A stretch of 7,549 nt of DNA from Candidatus Delongbacteria bacterium (GTDB taxonomy: Bacteria; Delongbacteria; UBA4055). Made by a program: the position numbers and the translations under genes. Under the pieces are notes generated by a model. The model ran no database searches and had not been told where the DNA came from. It worked only from the letters and a program-made list of their open reading frames with translations. Position 1 is the stretch's first letter; the number at the start of each line of letters is the position of its first letter. This document shows positions 1 to 6,041 of the stretch, piece after piece. The stretch is taken from contig JAQICF010000181.1 in NCBI GenBank assembly GCA_027858795.1, positions 1 through 7,549 on the forward strand. The letters run 5' to 3'.

Positions 1-322
1 GATCGTCTACTTTATTAATCAGAGCTAAAATCTCTTTTTCATAATTTGTTGTAAAACCATTTTCTTCGCAATAAAATCCTTTTTCAATACGCTTTAACTT
101 ATCATAATTGACTTTATAATATTTAGTATAATCTTTTTTATGATGAGCTAATAACTGCACAAATTTTTCAATATGAGAAGTTGTGGATTCATATCCAAGA
201 AAACTATCATGTATTAATACTTTAGATAACTTCCTTAATGACTTTTCAATTAACTTTTTATATTCAGAATCATTAATGTGAAATATATCTGTATTAAATG
301 TAAAAACTTTATTAAAGTCCAT
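1..322 (-). CDS. Unknown protein, N-terminal 107 residues (3' end beyond window)
   Basis: I translated this frame by hand. It starts at an ATG at 322 and stays open for 107 codons to the left edge, so the gene is cut by the window and its full length is unknown. The product begins MDFNKVFTFNTDIF and is rich in Lys, Tyr, Ile and Glu. It looks soluble and largely helical, with no signal peptide, membrane segment or motif I recognise. It follows the TPR gene by 27 bases on the same strand, so the two are probably co-transcribed. No good Shine-Dalgarno precedes the ATG (only AAGAA about 10 bases upstream), so translation may depend on coupling to the upstream gene. The frame is the same as that of the TPR gene, separated only by its TAA stop and nine further sense codons. 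The length of open frame and normal composition support a real gene; function is unknown. Confidence 0.6.
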   Translation of the reverse strand, partial: MDFNKVFTFNTDIFHINDSEYKKLIEKSLRKLSKVLIHDSFLGYESTTSHIEKFVQLLAHHKKDYTKYYKVNYDKLKRIEKGFYCEENGFTTNYEKEILALINKVDD

Positions 323-349
323 AGTATCTATATTCTTGGCTTGTTCATA

Positions 350-1444
350 TTAACTGTTTTTTTTAGTGGTTTCAGCACTAGGATCCACATCAATTTCTGA
401 AGAAGATTTTAAACTGATCCCAAATTCGCTAAGAGCAGAGTCGACTATTTTTCTTGCCTCGTCTCGTAAATGTGTAAAATATTTTTCTAATTCTTCTTTG
501 ATAGGTATAAAATCATCATCAATATCAGCTTTTAATGTATAGAAATTATCTGCATTTGCCACAGCAATATCAAGATACTTGATTGCATTAACTGCATCAT
601 TTTTAATTGCATAAAATTTAGCTAAATTAAAATATGTTTCGGATAAAATTATTGAGTCTTTATCGAGTGAATTTAAACTTACTTTTATAGCTTCATCTAT
701 GTTGCCTTTTATATAGTATATCCAACCTAGAATGTAATCAATATAAGCGGCAAAAACCTTTTCTTCATTCTCCAAAGCATATTTTTCTGCGTTTTTGAAA
801 GCTTCCATAGATTTATCTAAATCAAATAGATCTGAAGGATGGTGATATATCAAACCTAAATAGAAATATGCAATGGGATTTTCTTTATATCCTTCTATCG
901 ATTTATTGAATCCTTGCAATGATTCATCTAACAAGTTGGTTTTAGTAGGATTATCTAAATACTTACTATACTTAGTTGCTGATTCCTCAAAAATGCTCAA
1001 TTCTTTGTTATGCTCACTAAATGTCATAGAATCTTTTATCACATCTAAGTCTTCTGTTAATTCGCCATTTTTGATCTCATTGATCCATAACATATCAAAT
1101 AATTCTATACTAAATATCGCACCATAATCATTCATTGTGTATTTTTGAATTTTTATTTCTTCTCCTTGATCTTCATCTATTGTTCTATGTTCAAGAAGTC
1201 TTTTTGCATGATCTGTTTCACTATTGATCAAAGTCTTAGAAAAGTTCATTTTCTCAAAATTTCTTTCAATTAATTGTTTCTCGTCTAAATTTTTATGATT
1301 TTTAAAGTTCGCTTCATTTATCCTATTTATCCCTTTCAAGTTAACCTTCTTTGGCCCCATATCAGGTAATTTGATAAAATACGATTGCATTAAAAATTCT
1401 AAGTAAGAAATTTTCCATGATGTTGAAAATGGTTTTAATAACAT
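350..1444 (-). CDS. Tetratricopeptide-repeat (TPR) protein, 364 aa, function unknown
   Basis: Residues about 188-297 read as three TPR-type helical hairpins: NPIAYFYLGLIYHH with its partner helix, then YILGWIYYIKGNIDEAIK (about 237-254), then SETYFNLAKFYAIKNDAVNAIKYL (about 268-291). The A/G/Y/L spacing and the xxxxxAIxx second helices are typical of the family. TPRs are protein-protein interaction scaffolds, so this is probably an adaptor or partner-binding protein. Residues 1-185 match no family I recognise and carry no catalytic motif. Residues about 308-342 look like an acidic capping helix and coiled coil, followed by a polar tail ending TTKKNS. There is no signal peptide, so it is predicted cytoplasmic. 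The start at 1444 is supported by AAAGGT eight bases upstream and by the promoter entered separately. The unknown partial gene follows 27 bases downstream. TPR assignment is firm; the role is not. Confidence 0.8.
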   Translation of the reverse strand: MLLKPFSTSWKISYLEFLMQSYFIKLPDMGPKKVNLKGINRINEANFKNHKNLDEKQLIERNFEKMNFSKTLINSETDHAKRLLEHRTIDEDQGEEIKIQKYTMNDYGAIFSIELFDMLWINEIKNGELTEDLDVIKDSMTFSEHNKELSIFEESATKYSKYLDNPTKTNLLDESLQGFNKSIEGYKENPIAYFYLGLIYHHPSDLFDLDKSMEAFKNAEKYALENEEKVFAAYIDYILGWIYYIKGNIDEAIKVSLNSLDKDSIILSETYFNLAKFYAIKNDAVNAIKYLDIAVANADNFYTLKADIDDDFIPIKEELEKYFTHLRDEARKIVDSALSEFGISLKSSSEIDVDPSAETTKKNS

Positions 1445-1487
1445 TGCCTTTTACCTTTAAATAGTTATACATAATACTTTAGGTATA

Positions 1488-1516
1488 ATATTATTGCTTA
1501 AAGCTTGAATTGTCAA
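1488..1516 (-). promoter_or_regulatory. Sigma-70-type promoter for the TPR gene
   Basis: On the minus strand TTGACA (1516-1511) is a perfect -35 hexamer. A 17-base spacer leads to TAATAT (1493-1488), which matches four of six -10 positions. Transcription would start near 1481, about 37 bases before the TPR start codon. A TATTAT lies slightly downstream (1490-1485) but its spacing is 20. The -35 lies inside a small dyad, entered separately. I found no equally good promoter on the plus strand for the pilin gene; the best is TTGTAG, 17 bases, TATTTT (1528-1556), which is weak. Confidence 0.6.
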
Positions 1517-1517
1517 G
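1504..1517. promoter_or_regulatory. Dyad overlapping the TPR-gene -35 box, possible operator
   Basis: CTTGA and TCAAG are perfect inverted arms separated by four bases (ATTG), and they cover the -35 hexamer of the minus-strand promoter. Immediately adjacent, GCTTAAAGC (1496-1504) is a second small palindrome. The four-base gap differs from an FNR site, where TTGA and TCAA are six bases apart. The position would suit a repressor, but short dyads are common in AT-rich DNA, so confidence is low. Confidence 0.25.
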
Positions 1518-1588
1518 TATTTTATTCTTGTAGTTTTGTAATATTTTTACTATTTTACTCAGAGATTAAAAAATTTACGGAGATAAAT

Positions 1589-1954
1589 ATGAAAAAAAAA
1601 GGATTTACATTAGTGGAACTAATAACTGTTTCCGTTATAATAGGTATTTTGTCCGCCGTGGCAATTCCTGCTTATAATGACTATATCACAAAAACATCAG
1701 ATCAAGTCTGTGAAAATACTGCCGCAATGATACTTAAATCAGTTCTATTATTTATACAAGATAAGGATCCAAATCTTGCTCTATTAGAACGAGGTGTTCA
1801 CAGAGATATTGATGAATTAAATGCGATTTTAGGAAAATCTCGAATACTAATTCCAGACTATTTCACTTTAGATGTAGTAGTAGATGAACCCGAGGAGATA
1901 ACTGTTTTCATCCAAGATGATCAGTACATGGGGTCTGCAACTACAGGAGGATAA
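1589..1954 (+). CDS. Type IV pilin / type II secretion pseudopilin-like protein, 121 aa
   Basis: The protein opens MKKKG|FTLVELITVSVIIGILSAVAIPAYNDYI, a textbook class III (prepilin) signal. There is a short Lys-rich leader, Gly5 before the prepilin-peptidase cut, Phe as mature residue 1 and Glu as mature residue 5. A hydrophobic helix follows, with Pro at mature position 22. The mature product would be 116 residues, anchored in the inner membrane before assembly into a pilus or pseudopilus. The globular part is small and acidic, has a single cysteine (Cys41) and so lacks the disulfide-bounded D-loop of many major pilins. The tail ends GSATTGG. The frame is open upstream to about 1505, but ATG at 1589 is chosen because the leader begins there and GGAG (1579-1582) lies six bases upstream. 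No other pilus assembly gene is in the window. It could be a minor pilin, a pseudopilin or an orphan major pilin. A run of nine A directly after the ATG encodes the three Lys. Confidence 0.88.
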   Translation: MKKKGFTLVELITVSVIIGILSAVAIPAYNDYITKTSDQVCENTAAMILKSVLLFIQDKDPNLALLERGVHRDIDELNAILGKSRILIPDYFTLDVVVDEPEEITVFIQDDQYMGSATTGG

Positions 1955-1972
1955 TTAAACCAAACAAAATAT

Positions 1973-2443
1973 TTATTTAAACCTTTCGTACATTTTATCC
2001 ATAAATTGGATCAACTGCTCCCCGGATATTTCTTCATCAGGAAAATGTCTTGAAATAAGCATACTATCCATTTCAAAAACTTCAGCAATTTGTTCTATAG
2101 TATAATACTTCCCTGTTTCTATTTTTTTAAAACTGCTTAAGGTATTGATCAAGAACATAGTACCTAGATCTAAATCAACAAATTGTAAACCAAATAATTT
2201 CTCTTTCTGCCTTATCATCTTGACTTTAGCTTTAATTACTATAGTTGAATTCGGCATGAAAAGATCAATTGAATACTCCGAATCTTTTTCTAAAGTTATT
2301 TCATCATCAAGATCTATCAAAATACCTGACACTGAAACATCAACTACATTTCCCTTCAGCTTTTTATCATTATATTGAAACAGTAAGATTGTATCAAGAT
2401 CAACTCTTCCGAAAAATCTTTGCTCACTCATTGTATTCTCCAT
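1973..2443 (-). CDS. PilZ-domain protein (probable c-di-GMP receptor) with C-terminal extension, 156 aa
   Basis: PilZ domains bind cyclic di-GMP through an RxxxR motif and a downstream (D/N)xSxxG motif. Both are intact here: Arg9-xxx-Arg13 (RFFGR) and Asp35-V-Ser37-VS-Gly40 (DVSVSG). The beta-barrel continues to about residue 95, including the family-typical GLQFVDL. Binding is therefore likely, and the protein should be a cytoplasmic c-di-GMP effector. Residues about 105-156 form an extra helical region with an HTH-like stretch (IEQIAEVFEMDSMLISRHF), discussed under findings. Two starts are possible: ATG at 2443 with AGGA nine bases upstream, or ATG at 2431 (Met5) with GGAG six bases upstream. 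Both keep the RxxxR motif. The gene converges with the pilin gene across only 18 bases, and with no obvious hairpin between them their transcripts may overlap. PilZ proteins often control type IV pili, flagella or polysaccharide; any link to this pilin is inferred from location. Confidence 0.85.
   Translation of the reverse strand: MENTMSEQRFFGRVDLDTILLFQYNDKKLKGNVVDVSVSGILIDLDDEITLEKDSEYSIDLFMPNSTIVIKAKVKMIRQKEKLFGLQFVDLDLGTMFLINTLSSFKKIETGKYYTIEQIAEVFEMDSMLISRHFPDEEISGEQLIQFMDKMYERFK
2438..2441 (-). promoter_or_regulatory. Internal ribosome-binding site, alternative start of the PilZ gene
   Basis: GGAG lies six bases upstream of the second in-frame ATG (2431-2429). It overlaps the first ATG codon (2443-2441). 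This is stronger than the AGGA at 2456-2453, nine bases before the first ATG. The true start may therefore be Met5, giving 152 residues. Sequence alone does not settle it. Confidence 0.4.
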
Positions 2444-2500
2444 ATCTTATTTTCCTAAAACTAGAAGCTAATTACTCAGGTAACTTAAATCAAGTGAAAA

Positions 2501-2515
2501 ATTATTATTATTATT
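2501..2515. repeat. Short tandem repeat (ATT)5
   Basis: Five perfect ATT units lie in the intergenic region between the divergent PilZ and 67-aa genes, overlapping the possible plus-strand -35 element. Length variation here would change promoter spacing, but five units is short for a phase-variable tract in such AT-rich DNA. Confidence 0.6.
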
Positions 2516-2551
2516 GCAATAGATTATATTTTTCCTTAGTTTATGCCTAAT
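2501..2551. promoter_or_regulatory. Divergent promoter region between PilZ gene and 67-aa gene
   Basis: On the minus strand a perfect -10 hexamer TATAAT lies at 2528-2523, but its -35 is poor (TTAGGC at 2550-2545, spacer 16). It would give a PilZ transcript with a leader of about 70 bases. On the plus strand TATATT (2525-2530) overlaps the same bases and could serve the 67-aa gene, with a weak -35 TTATTA (2502-2507, spacer 17). The overlap would make the two promoters mutually exclusive. Both -35 elements are weak, so either promoter would probably need an activator. Confidence 0.35.
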
Positions 2552-2570
2552 CATAAAAAAAAAGTAAACT

Positions 2571-2774
2571 ATGACTGAAAAGAAAAATGATATATTGATT
2601 TATTTTAATGATGCTTTGGTAGCTACTACGTCATCGATCATTTCGTATGAAAGAGAGTTTGAAGATCAAAAAGAGTATCGCTTTTTAAATACTGTCAGTG
2701 AGCTTTCAGCTACTATTTTTTGTAATGATCTAAAAATAATCCCAAACGAAAATATTCAAATTGAAATTCTTTAA
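2571..2774 (+). CDS. Small hypothetical protein, 67 aa
   Basis: The open frame starts at ATG 2571, with an in-frame TAA two codons upstream that fixes the start, and ends with TAA at 2772-2774. The product (begins MTEKKNDILIYFND, ends NIQIEIL) is acidic and mixed alpha/beta in appearance, with one Cys and no signal peptide or membrane segment. I recognise no family. Support comes from natural-looking amino-acid composition, from being the only substantial frame on either strand here, and from filling the gap between the PilZ and permease genes. Against it, there is no clear Shine-Dalgarno (only AAAG in an A-rich leader). It is divergent from the PilZ gene and converges on the ABC permease gene 38 bases away, so it is a single-gene transcript. 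Confidence 0.5.
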   Translation: MTEKKNDILIYFNDALVATTSSIISYEREFEDQKEYRFLNTVSELSATIFCNDLKIIPNENIQIEIL

Positions 2775-2783
2775 TTATAAATC

Positions 2784-2812
2784 AGAATTTACAAATTCTT
2801 GCTGTAAATTCT
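2784..2812. terminator. Hairpin between convergent genes, possible bidirectional terminator
   Basis: AGAATTTACA (2784-2793) and TGTAAATTCT (2803-2812) are perfect 10-base inverted arms around a nine-base loop. They fill the gap between the stop of the 67-aa gene (2774) and the stop of the permease gene (2813-2815). The position suits a shared terminator. The stem is AT-rich, with only two G:C pairs, and the flanking T runs are short in both directions, so its strength is doubtful. Confidence 0.45.
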
Positions 2813-3643
2813 TTAAAAATCAATCCTTTTAAAAATACTTATACTTGCTAAGACTGCAATTACACCAATTATTGAAGAACTAACAAGTGGTGCTGATGAA
2901 TAATTTTCTGACATTACAACCTCTTTGATCATAACAACAGTTTCGGAAATTTTCGGTAAAACAAAATGCAGTGTCTTAATTACACTTTTGTAATAAGTAC
3001 CGTCCAGTATCGTGAATTTTTGAATTCCTGCTAATATCGGAGATAAAATGAAAATCGTAAAGTATACGATCAGCAAAGATACTACTGTATTTCTTGTTAT
3101 AACTGCAACAAGAGATAATAGGCTAAATAGGGTACTAAAAAACACAAAAATGATCAATCCTGAAAAAAGAAAATTGTAATTCCATATCTCAAATTTTACT
3201 GAAAGCACTATCCATGATAATAGTACGATATAGAATATGTTTATACCTACAATTGTTAATGCACCTAAAAATCTTTCTATAAATATCATTTCTCTGGATA
3301 TTGGCTTCGAAATAATAAGATCAATCGACCCTTTTTTTAGAAAATTGGGAAAAATTCCTGCTGTGGCAAATAAAGAGAAGAATATTGATATGAAAAATAC
3401 CGCAATAGCAATACCTGTTTGAACATATCCTAGAATTTCTTTTGGGTCAAATAGATTTTCACCTTTGTTCGCATTAATGTTCTGTCCAAAAAAATCTAAT
3501 AGTATCTTCGAATCCACTCCTCCAACTTTTACGTTTAGTGCAAACATTACTAAAATAATAAATAACGTTGATAAAATGAAAAATGTTAAAAATATTTTTT
3601 TTGATATTGTTTCTTTTAAAGTTAGTTTATAGACACCCAGCAT
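2813..3643 (-). CDS. ABC-2 type transporter permease, 276 aa
   Basis: This integral membrane protein has about six hydrophobic spans (roughly residues 17-37, 76-98, 126-148, 157-181, 187-206 and 252-270), the usual topology of ABC-2/NosY-like permeases. The cytoplasmic stretch LKKGSIDLIISKPISREMIFIERFLGA (about 102-128) is the family's hallmark segment after the second span (G-S/T-I/L-D/E-L-I/L-x-S-K/R-P-I/V-S-R), thought to contact the ATPase. The loop between spans 1 and 2 is about 38 residues, probably extracytoplasmic. Its ATG shares one base with the ATPase stop (TAATG), with AGGAAAG just upstream inside the ATPase gene, so translation is probably coupled. It should pair with that ATPase as a homodimeric exporter or an organising complex. 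The substrate cannot be deduced; relatives serve copper/nitrous-oxide reductase maturation, sodium export, drug export and gliding. Confidence 0.87.
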   Translation of the reverse strand: MLGVYKLTLKETISKKIFLTFFILSTLFIILVMFALNVKVGGVDSKILLDFFGQNINANKGENLFDPKEILGYVQTGIAIAVFFISIFFSLFATAGIFPNFLKKGSIDLIISKPISREMIFIERFLGALTIVGINIFYIVLLSWIVLSVKFEIWNYNFLFSGLIIFVFFSTLFSLLSLVAVITRNTVVSLLIVYFTIFILSPILAGIQKFTILDGTYYKSVIKTLHFVLPKISETVVMIKEVVMSENYSSAPLVSSSIIGVIAVLASISIFKRIDF

Positions 3644-4554
3644 TAATTCTTTCCTATTACTTTTATAAAGTAGTCTTCTAAAGTTTCTTTTATTGGTGCG
3701 ATTTCCGAGATAGTAATCTTGTTTTTTCTAAGTAAATCTATCATTTCATTTAGGTCAACCAAATTATTGTTTTGTATCTTATAAAATCCTTTGTTATAGC
3801 TAATACCCAAATTTTTACTGTGAGCATATTCTTCGATAACATTATTTTTTGAACCATCTAATAATACCTTGTAATATCCTGTTTCATTTATAAAATGATC
3901 CAATGGTCCTTTTTTGATCAATTTACCATCCTTTAGAATGGCTATTTCATCGGATATTCTTTCTACTTCACTGAGTAAGTGAGAATTAATGAATATTGTC
4001 TTTCCTTCGCTTCTTAATTCATTTAGTATCTCTCTGATCTCAATTCTACCGATTGGATCAATACCATCTGTAGGCTCGTCTAAAAAGATAATTTCAGGAT
4101 CATTGATCAAAGCCTGCGCTGTTCCCAATCTTTGTAGCATACCTTTAGAAAATTTCTTTACTTTAATATTTCTCTTGTCATGAAGTTTAACTTTTTTTAA
4201 AAGAATTGGAATTCTTTCTTTTATCTTTGATTTCGAGACATTAGACATTAGTCCGTAATAATATAATATTTGATCAGCAGTTAAATAATTTGGAAAAATA
4301 TGGTTTTCTGATAGATACCCTATTTTTTCTCGACTTTTAAAATTTGAAATATCACCATCAAATATTTTTCCCGATCCTGAAGTTGGTTTAATTATGGAAA
4401 GAATTAATTTTATAAAGGTTGTCTTCCCTGCTCCATTTGGACCTAACAAGCTAAATACTTTACCTTTCTCAACTTCAATATTAAAATCATCTAATGCTTT
4501 GATCTTTCCGTTATTATAATATTTTGTTAAGCCTTTTGCTTCAATTACATTCAT
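3643..4554 (-). CDS. ABC transporter ATP-binding protein (NatA/NosF-like), 303 aa
   Basis: A complete ABC nucleotide-binding domain spans residues about 3-225. Walker A is GPNGAGKTT (38-46). The Q-loop position carries Glu83 in YLSEN, and the signature is FSKGMLQR (135-142). Walker B is IIFLDEP with Asp159 and catalytic Glu160, the D-loop is GIDP (164-167) and the switch is His192 (NSH). Glu at the Q-loop and SKGM in the signature are common in ABC-2 exporter ATPases such as NatA, NosF and bacitracin-type proteins, so they do not indicate loss of function. Residues about 226-303 are the family's C-terminal extension, ending APIKETLEDYFIKV, as in homologues whose last motif is 'sLEdvFl'. The start at 4554 has GGAAAG ten bases upstream, within the 18-base gap after the dipeptidase stop. 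It overlaps the permease gene by one base and should energise that permease at the inner membrane. Confidence 0.93.
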   Translation of the reverse strand: MNVIEAKGLTKYYNNGKIKALDDFNIEVEKGKVFSLLGPNGAGKTTFIKLILSIIKPTSGSGKIFDGDISNFKSREKIGYLSENHIFPNYLTADQILYYYGLMSNVSKSKIKERIPILLKKVKLHDKRNIKVKKFSKGMLQRLGTAQALINDPEIIFLDEPTDGIDPIGRIEIREILNELRSEGKTIFINSHLLSEVERISDEIAILKDGKLIKKGPLDHFINETGYYKVLLDGSKNNVIEEYAHSKNLGISYNKGFYKIQNNNLVDLNEMIDLLRKNKITISEIAPIKETLEDYFIKVIGKN

Positions 4555-4572
4555 AGATCAATTGCTTTCCAT

Positions 4573-6015
4573 TTATATTTTTTTCAAAATACCTTTTAAA
4601 AGTAACCAAAAATTCTCAACTGAAGATATCTCTAATCTTTCATCCGGAGAATGTGCTCCTTCGACAGTTGGTCCGAACGAAACCATATCCATATCCGGGT
4701 ACTTATCTCCAATGATGCCACATTCAAGACCTGCATGGACTGCTTTAACAGAAATCTCATCATTAAAAGTTTCTTTGTAAACACTTTGCACTATTTTTAA
4801 AATTTTTGAGTCCGGGTTTGGTGTCCATGATGGGTAAGGATCCTCAGTTTCGTAATCATATCCCGCTAGCATTCCAATAGATATTATCTTATCTGAAATA
4901 TCCTTAATTGAACTTGCTACAGAACTTCTCTGGCTGGTAAGTATCTTAATGGCATCCTCAACAAACGTAACTGATGCTAAATTTGTTGATGTTTCTACCA
5001 ACCCATGAATATCCTTGCTCATTGAAAAAACGCCTGCTGGAAATGAATATAAGAGGTTAAGAAGTACACCTTTATCCTTTTCACTGAAAACATTTCCTTC
5101 CTGTTTTACTTTCTTTTTTGAAATAACTACTTTATCATCAATTTTTTTATATTCATCTCTATATATCTTAATATATTTCTTTATTTCGGCGTCTAACAAT
5201 GGTTCATCTTGCTGTTTGACACCTATAACTGCATTTGCCTCTCGAGGAATAGCATTATGTTTATCACCTCCTTCAAAAGAAAATAATGAAAAATTTAATT
5301 TGTCATTTATATTCCATAAGAATCTTGCAAGCAAAATAACTGCATTACCTAAACCTTTGTTGATAACCAATCCTGAGTGACCACCTTGCAAACCGCTAAG
5401 CTTGATGTTATAGATTACTTCTCCTTCAGTTTGAGAAATTGTTTTTATCTGCTTATGAAGAAGTGTTGATTTCCCCCCTGCGCAACCAATGTACACTGCA
5501 CCTTCTTCCTCAGAATCCAGGTTAAGCAATAATTTTCCATCCACAAAATCTTTTCTCAATCCATTTGCACCATTTAAACCAGTTTCTTCATCAACAGTAA
5601 ATAGACATTCTAAATTTCCATGTTCAATAGTATTTTCTTCCAATACTGCTAAAGATGCTGCAACACCAATTCCATCATCAGCTCCTAAAGTTGTTCCTTC
5701 TGCAGTCACCCATCCATTATCAATTATGAGTTTTAATGGATCATTATCAAAGTTATGATCTATACCTTCATTTTTTTCACATACCATATCAATATGAGAC
5801 TGCAATACTGTAGTTTGAGAATTCTCTTTTCCCTTTGTCGCAGCTTTCTTTATCAATACATTTCCTACTTCATCTAACTTATAATCAAGCCCCTGCTCAA
5901 TTGCAAAATCAACCAAATATTTAATAAGTTTTTCTTCTTTTTTTGAAGGATGAGGAATTTGGGAGATATTATAAAAATGTTTCCAGAGTAATTTTGGGTT
6001 TAGATCTGTTATCAT
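4573..6015 (-). CDS. pepD: Aminoacyl-histidine dipeptidase (Xaa-His dipeptidase, M20C), 480 aa
   Basis: This is a cytoplasmic di-zinc peptidase of the PepD family, known for cleaving Xaa-His and other dipeptides. The length (480) matches the usual 480-490. Metal ligands can be assigned in order: His74 in LQSHIDM (with Asp76), bridging Asp113 in GTTLGADDGIG, catalytic Glu143 and ligand Glu144 in TVDEETG, Asp167 in NLDSEEEG, and His455 in GPTVEGAHSPDER. Family-typical GCAGG, LQGGHSG and HAGLECG (His427, Glu431) are also present. The dimerisation/lid domain lies between about 185 and 385. Every key residue is intact, so the enzyme should be active. The start at 6015 has a strong AGAGGT six bases upstream. 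It lies 26 bases after the MBL gene and 18 before the ATPase gene. A nutritional role in peptide turnover is the default; any special link with the ABC transporter is inference from operon position. Confidence 0.93.
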   Translation of the reverse strand: MITDLNPKLLWKHFYNISQIPHPSKKEEKLIKYLVDFAIEQGLDYKLDEVGNVLIKKAATKGKENSQTTVLQSHIDMVCEKNEGIDHNFDNDPLKLIIDNGWVTAEGTTLGADDGIGVAASLAVLEENTIEHGNLECLFTVDEETGLNGANGLRKDFVDGKLLLNLDSEEEGAVYIGCAGGKSTLLHKQIKTISQTEGEVIYNIKLSGLQGGHSGLVINKGLGNAVILLARFLWNINDKLNFSLFSFEGGDKHNAIPREANAVIGVKQQDEPLLDAEIKKYIKIYRDEYKKIDDKVVISKKKVKQEGNVFSEKDKGVLLNLLYSFPAGVFSMSKDIHGLVETSTNLASVTFVEDAIKILTSQRSSVASSIKDISDKIISIGMLAGYDYETEDPYPSWTPNPDSKILKIVQSVYKETFNDEISVKAVHAGLECGIIGDKYPDMDMVSFGPTVEGAHSPDERLEISSVENFWLLLKGILKKI

Positions 6016-6041
6016 AAGGTTACCTCTTAGTAATAGTTTTG

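Noticed and set aside
873..1127. Plus-strand open frame of 84 codons
   Set aside because: It lies wholly inside the TPR gene on the opposite strand and has the Ser/Leu/Asn-rich composition typical of an antisense shadow.
1504..1517. FNR box
   Set aside because: The TTGA and TCAA half-sites are four bases apart rather than the six of TTGAT-N4-ATCAA.
1505..1588. N-terminal extension of the pilin by 28 residues
   Set aside because: The prepilin leader starts at the ATG at 1589, which has a GGAG six bases upstream. A longer hydrophobic leader would not fit a type IV prepilin, and this DNA is needed for promoters.
1955..1972. Terminator between the convergent pilin and PilZ genes
   Set aside because: The gap is only 18 bases and I see no convincing stem with a T tract; ATTAAA/TTTAAA-type pairing is too weak.
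2145..2550. Two plus-strand open frames opposite the PilZ gene, one running into the intergenic region
   Set aside because: They overlap a PilZ gene with firm motifs, lack ribosome-binding sites and show no recognisable domain.
3237..4183. Short plus-strand frames opposite the permease and ATPase genes
   Set aside because: They are antisense to strongly supported ABC genes and have no independent support.
4120..4310. Non-canonical Q-loop (Glu) and FSKGM signature in the ATPase, as a sign of a degenerate or unusual ABC protein
   Set aside because: These variants are usual in NatA/NosF-like ABC-2 exporter ATPases, and Walker A, Walker B Glu and the switch His are all present.
4562..5758. Several plus-strand open frames opposite pepD
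   Set aside because: The pepD reading is continuous with all metal ligands intact; the opposite frames are Pro/Ser-rich shadows.
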